A stretch of 7,876 nt of DNA from Nostoc cf. edaphicum LEGE 07299 (GTDB lineage: Bacteria; Cyanobacteriota; Cyanobacteriia; Cyanobacteriales; Nostocaceae). This document shows positions 6,430-7,876 of the stretch, piece after piece. How positions within the stretch are numbered: the stretch's first letter is position 1; each line of letters opens with the position of its first letter. Location of the stretch: positions 1-7,876 of the forward strand of contig NZ_JADEXF010000119.1 in NCBI RefSeq assembly GCF_015207245.1. The letters run 5' to 3'. The notes beneath the pieces were generated by a model. That model made no database searches, had not been told where the DNA came from, and saw only the letters and a list, made by a program, of their open reading frames with translations. Both the position numbers and the translations under genes were made by a program.

Positions 6430-6577
6430 CTATATCAACTTAGAGTGTTTCTCTTTCGGCAAAATGTATTCTTGCAAAATCTGCAAAGTATATGTTTCCA
6501 CAGAAAGCCCTTGCTGTTTAGCTTCTTGTGCAAGATACTGTTCTAAATTCTGGTGGCAAGTTCAAAGTTAAGGTCAT
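6430..6577 (-). pseudogene. tiny antitoxin-like gene with a one-base insertion frameshift
   Basis: On the minus strand an ATG at 6577 reads MTLTLNLPPEF and then goes out of frame to a TAA. Removing one T from the TTT at 6545-6547 gives MTLTLNLPPELEQYLAQEAK, then QQGLSVETYTLQILQEYILP and KEKHSKLI before the TAG at 6430-6432. The result is a clean 48-residue protein with no internal stop. The LTLNLPPELEQYL..EA..QGLSVE pattern is that of small cyanobacterial VapB/ribbon-helix-helix-like antitoxin proteins (from memory of the family). No toxin gene is adjacent. Its C-terminus also seems short, since relatives as I recall them continue beyond the KEK region. It is probably a degenerate orphan antitoxin, unless the extra base is a sequencing error. 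It is convergent with the metalloprotease gene. Confidence 0.7.
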
Positions 6578-6642
6578 AAGTTTCTTTTGAGTGACACCAT
6601 ATATTTTAAACTTGCCAAACCAGAAAGATTTAGATTACTTAC

Positions 6643-6658
6643 GGATATAGATATATCC
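6643..6658 (-). terminator. AT-rich perfect hairpin after the helicase-HNH gene
   Basis: GGATATA (6643-6649) and TATATCC (6652-6658) form a perfect 7-bp stem with a 2-base centre, starting 8 nt after the leftward gene's stop. It is AT-rich and no T tract follows on the minus strand, so it would be a weak terminator or a protein-binding palindrome. Confidence 0.3.
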
Positions 6659-6666
6659 TTCAAAGA

Positions 6667-7876
6667 CTATCGTCTTGTATTCTCTATACGAGTTTTCTCT
6701 ATATGAGCTTTACGTGTTAGCAATTGCAGATTATCTATGGTAGTTAAACCACCCTCAGACATAGGTTTAATGTGATCGATTTGGAAATCTTTCCGCATCT
6801 GAGTTTTAACTTTACTGATTGCACAAGTTATAAACCCTTTTGCATCTGTGTGCTTGGCGAATACAGCATTTTTAATTTTTCTGTATTCAACAATATCTCG
6901 CTCTTTGATTTCATATAGAGTTAACTTCTCTATTGGTACAGTGTCAGGAATTACAGTTGGTATTGATACTACAGCATTAGGGTATAGCCCTTCAATCTTA
7001 AGAGTTTCAATGTCCAACTGTTTCCAGAAATATAGCTTCTCGTCATTAAATAAAACTTGCCAAAAAGAATTTCTATCATTCCAAAGAGAGTCGATGTAGT
7101 CAGACTTTGCTCTACCTCCTAATGAATTGTCGTAGATATGTCTTGCTACAATAGATAGATCACACTTCCGCCTCTCGCTGAAGGCTAGAAAATCTGGTAT
7201 TTGTTCATTTTCATTCTGAGCATAGAAACGCAAGATATTTTTTACATCTTCATCTCTATAACCAAGTAAAGTTTGATAATTAGGAAAATAAATTTGCTTT
7301 GCAGTTTGCAAAAGGTATTGAAGTTCTGCTTCAGTCAATATTTCTCTGTCTTGTAAATCAATACTTTGAAATAGAATTTTCAAATCATGTACAAAGTTGT
7401 CGTATGCCTCTTCTGTGTCGTCATATAGCAACACATCATAGTTGGTAGGTTTAGGCTCATATCCTTCAGACGGTTCGAGAATGGAAAAACGATAAATTCC
7501 AAGAGGAACTCTCTTTAAAAACTGTAGTTCTTCTACACCAGTCGTATCAATTGAATCATCCATGATACGAGCGAATTCTTCAATCATATCAATAGATATG
7601 AGCCGAGCAATTCTATTACTTGATAAAATGTCTTTTTCATTAAATTCACCGCCTCGACCGTCAAGCTTTTTAGGGTTCACCCAGTTAATTTTGTTTTCCC
7701 ATTCATCAATAAAACTAACTACATAGGCTTTTTCTGTCCCGCCTGCTTTTTGCCCACGCAAAGCTCGACCAATCATTTGTGTCATTAGTATTGTGGATGT
7801 AGTAGGTCGTGTGAGAAAAACAGTTTGTACATTAGGTAAATCCGTTCCTTCAGTTAAAATTTCCACATTTATCAAT
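6667..7876 (-). CDS. superfamily 2 helicase with C-terminal HNH nuclease, 5' end outside window
   Basis: The C-terminal 402 or so residues of a larger protein; the frame remains open at the window edge, and the TTG at 7875 is not a real start. The visible part opens with helicase motif V (ILTEGTDLP, 6-14) and motif VI (QMIGRALRG, 33-41, with arginine fingers R37 and R40) of the ResIII/DEAD-like second RecA domain. A long middle region (about 60-340) has no motif I recognise. The end is an HNH domain: QIDHIKPMSEGG (D367-H368), DNLQLL (N382) and H391 in RKAHIEKT. The zinc-binding CxxC pair found in many HNH domains is absent. It would couple ATP-driven DNA or RNA translocation to cleavage. Such fusions are typical of restriction-like or anti-phage enzymes, though that role is inferred. 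It lacks HIP1 sites and looks AT-rich. Confidence 0.85.
   Translation of the reverse strand, partial: LINVEILTEGTDLPNVQTVFLTRPTTSTILMTQMIGRALRGQKAGGTEKAYVVSFIDEWENKINWVNPKKLDGRGGEFNEKDILSSNRIARLISIDMIEEFARIMDDSIDTTGVEELQFLKRVPLGIYRFSILEPSEGYEPKPTNYDVLLYDDTEEAYDNFVHDLKILFQSIDLQDREILTEAELQYLLQTAKQIYFPNYQTLLGYRDEDVKNILRFYAQNENEQIPDFLAFSERRKCDLSIVARHIYDNSLGGRAKSDYIDSLWNDRNSFWQVLFNDEKLYFWKQLDIETLKIEGLYPNAVVSIPTVIPDTVPIEKLTLYEIKERDIVEYRKIKNAVFAKHTDAKGFITCAISKVKTQMRKDFQIDHIKPMSEGGLTTIDNLQLLTRKAHIEKTRIENTRR

Noticed and set aside
6682..6710. Tandem TCTCTATACGAG / TCTCTATATGAG near the helicase gene's 3' end
   Set aside because: Lies in coding sequence and just encodes a repeated IEKTR/IENTR tail; too short to call a repeat element.
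6848..7099. Plus-strand open frame inside the helicase-HNH gene
   Set aside because: Antisense shadow; its hydrophobic look results from the opposite strand's composition.

Overview
The window looks like chromosomal DNA of a filamentous, Nostocales-type cyanobacterium. Nine copies of the HIP1 octamer GCGATCGC lie between positions 837 and 5913. The gap at 2346-2687 carries the short interspersed GCCTACGG-type repeats typical of Nostoc/Anabaena-like genomes. Several gene families are also characteristic: an exosortase-sorted surface protein, a Tat-exported PhoD, a VapC pair with a cyanobacterial-type antitoxin, and a membrane M41-like protein without an ATPase. The taxonomic call is inferred from these features, not from a search.

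Layout. (1) 1-2345, rightward: the 3' part of a secreted protein ending in a PEP-CTERM-like anchor (variant PET), then a complete PhoD-type alkaline phosphatase with a twin-arginine signal, a possible Pho-box half-site upstream and a good terminator after it. (2) 2346-2687: no gene, two copies of a composite interspersed repeat. (3) 2688-3436, leftward: antitoxin-vapC, overlapping by 4 nt (GTGA). (4) 3634-4839: two unrecognised genes facing away from each other. The leftward one is split by an apparent single-base deletion near 4372. Both have only TTG starts, 13 bp apart, with no ribosome binding site, so the junction looks damaged or rearranged. (5) 4923-5480, leftward: a two-gene DUF2945-DUF3140 operon. 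(6) 5695-6399, rightward: a membrane-anchored HEAGH metalloprotease related to the FtsH peptidase domain. (7) 6430-6577, leftward: a very small antitoxin-like gene broken by one extra base. (8) 6667-7876, leftward: the C-terminal part of a superfamily 2 helicase fused to an HNH nuclease domain, running off the window end.

Functionally the window is a patchwork. It combines an export/phosphate pair, a toxin-antitoxin unit and a relic of another antitoxin, a possible stress operon, a membrane protease and a probable DNA-targeting helicase-nuclease. The helicase-HNH gene is the best candidate for an anti-phage or other mobile-DNA-related function, but its motor N-terminus and neighbours lie outside the window. 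Two independent single-base frame breaks (near 4372 and 6545) suggest gene decay or local sequence errors. No rRNA, tRNA, CRISPR array or transposase gene was found.
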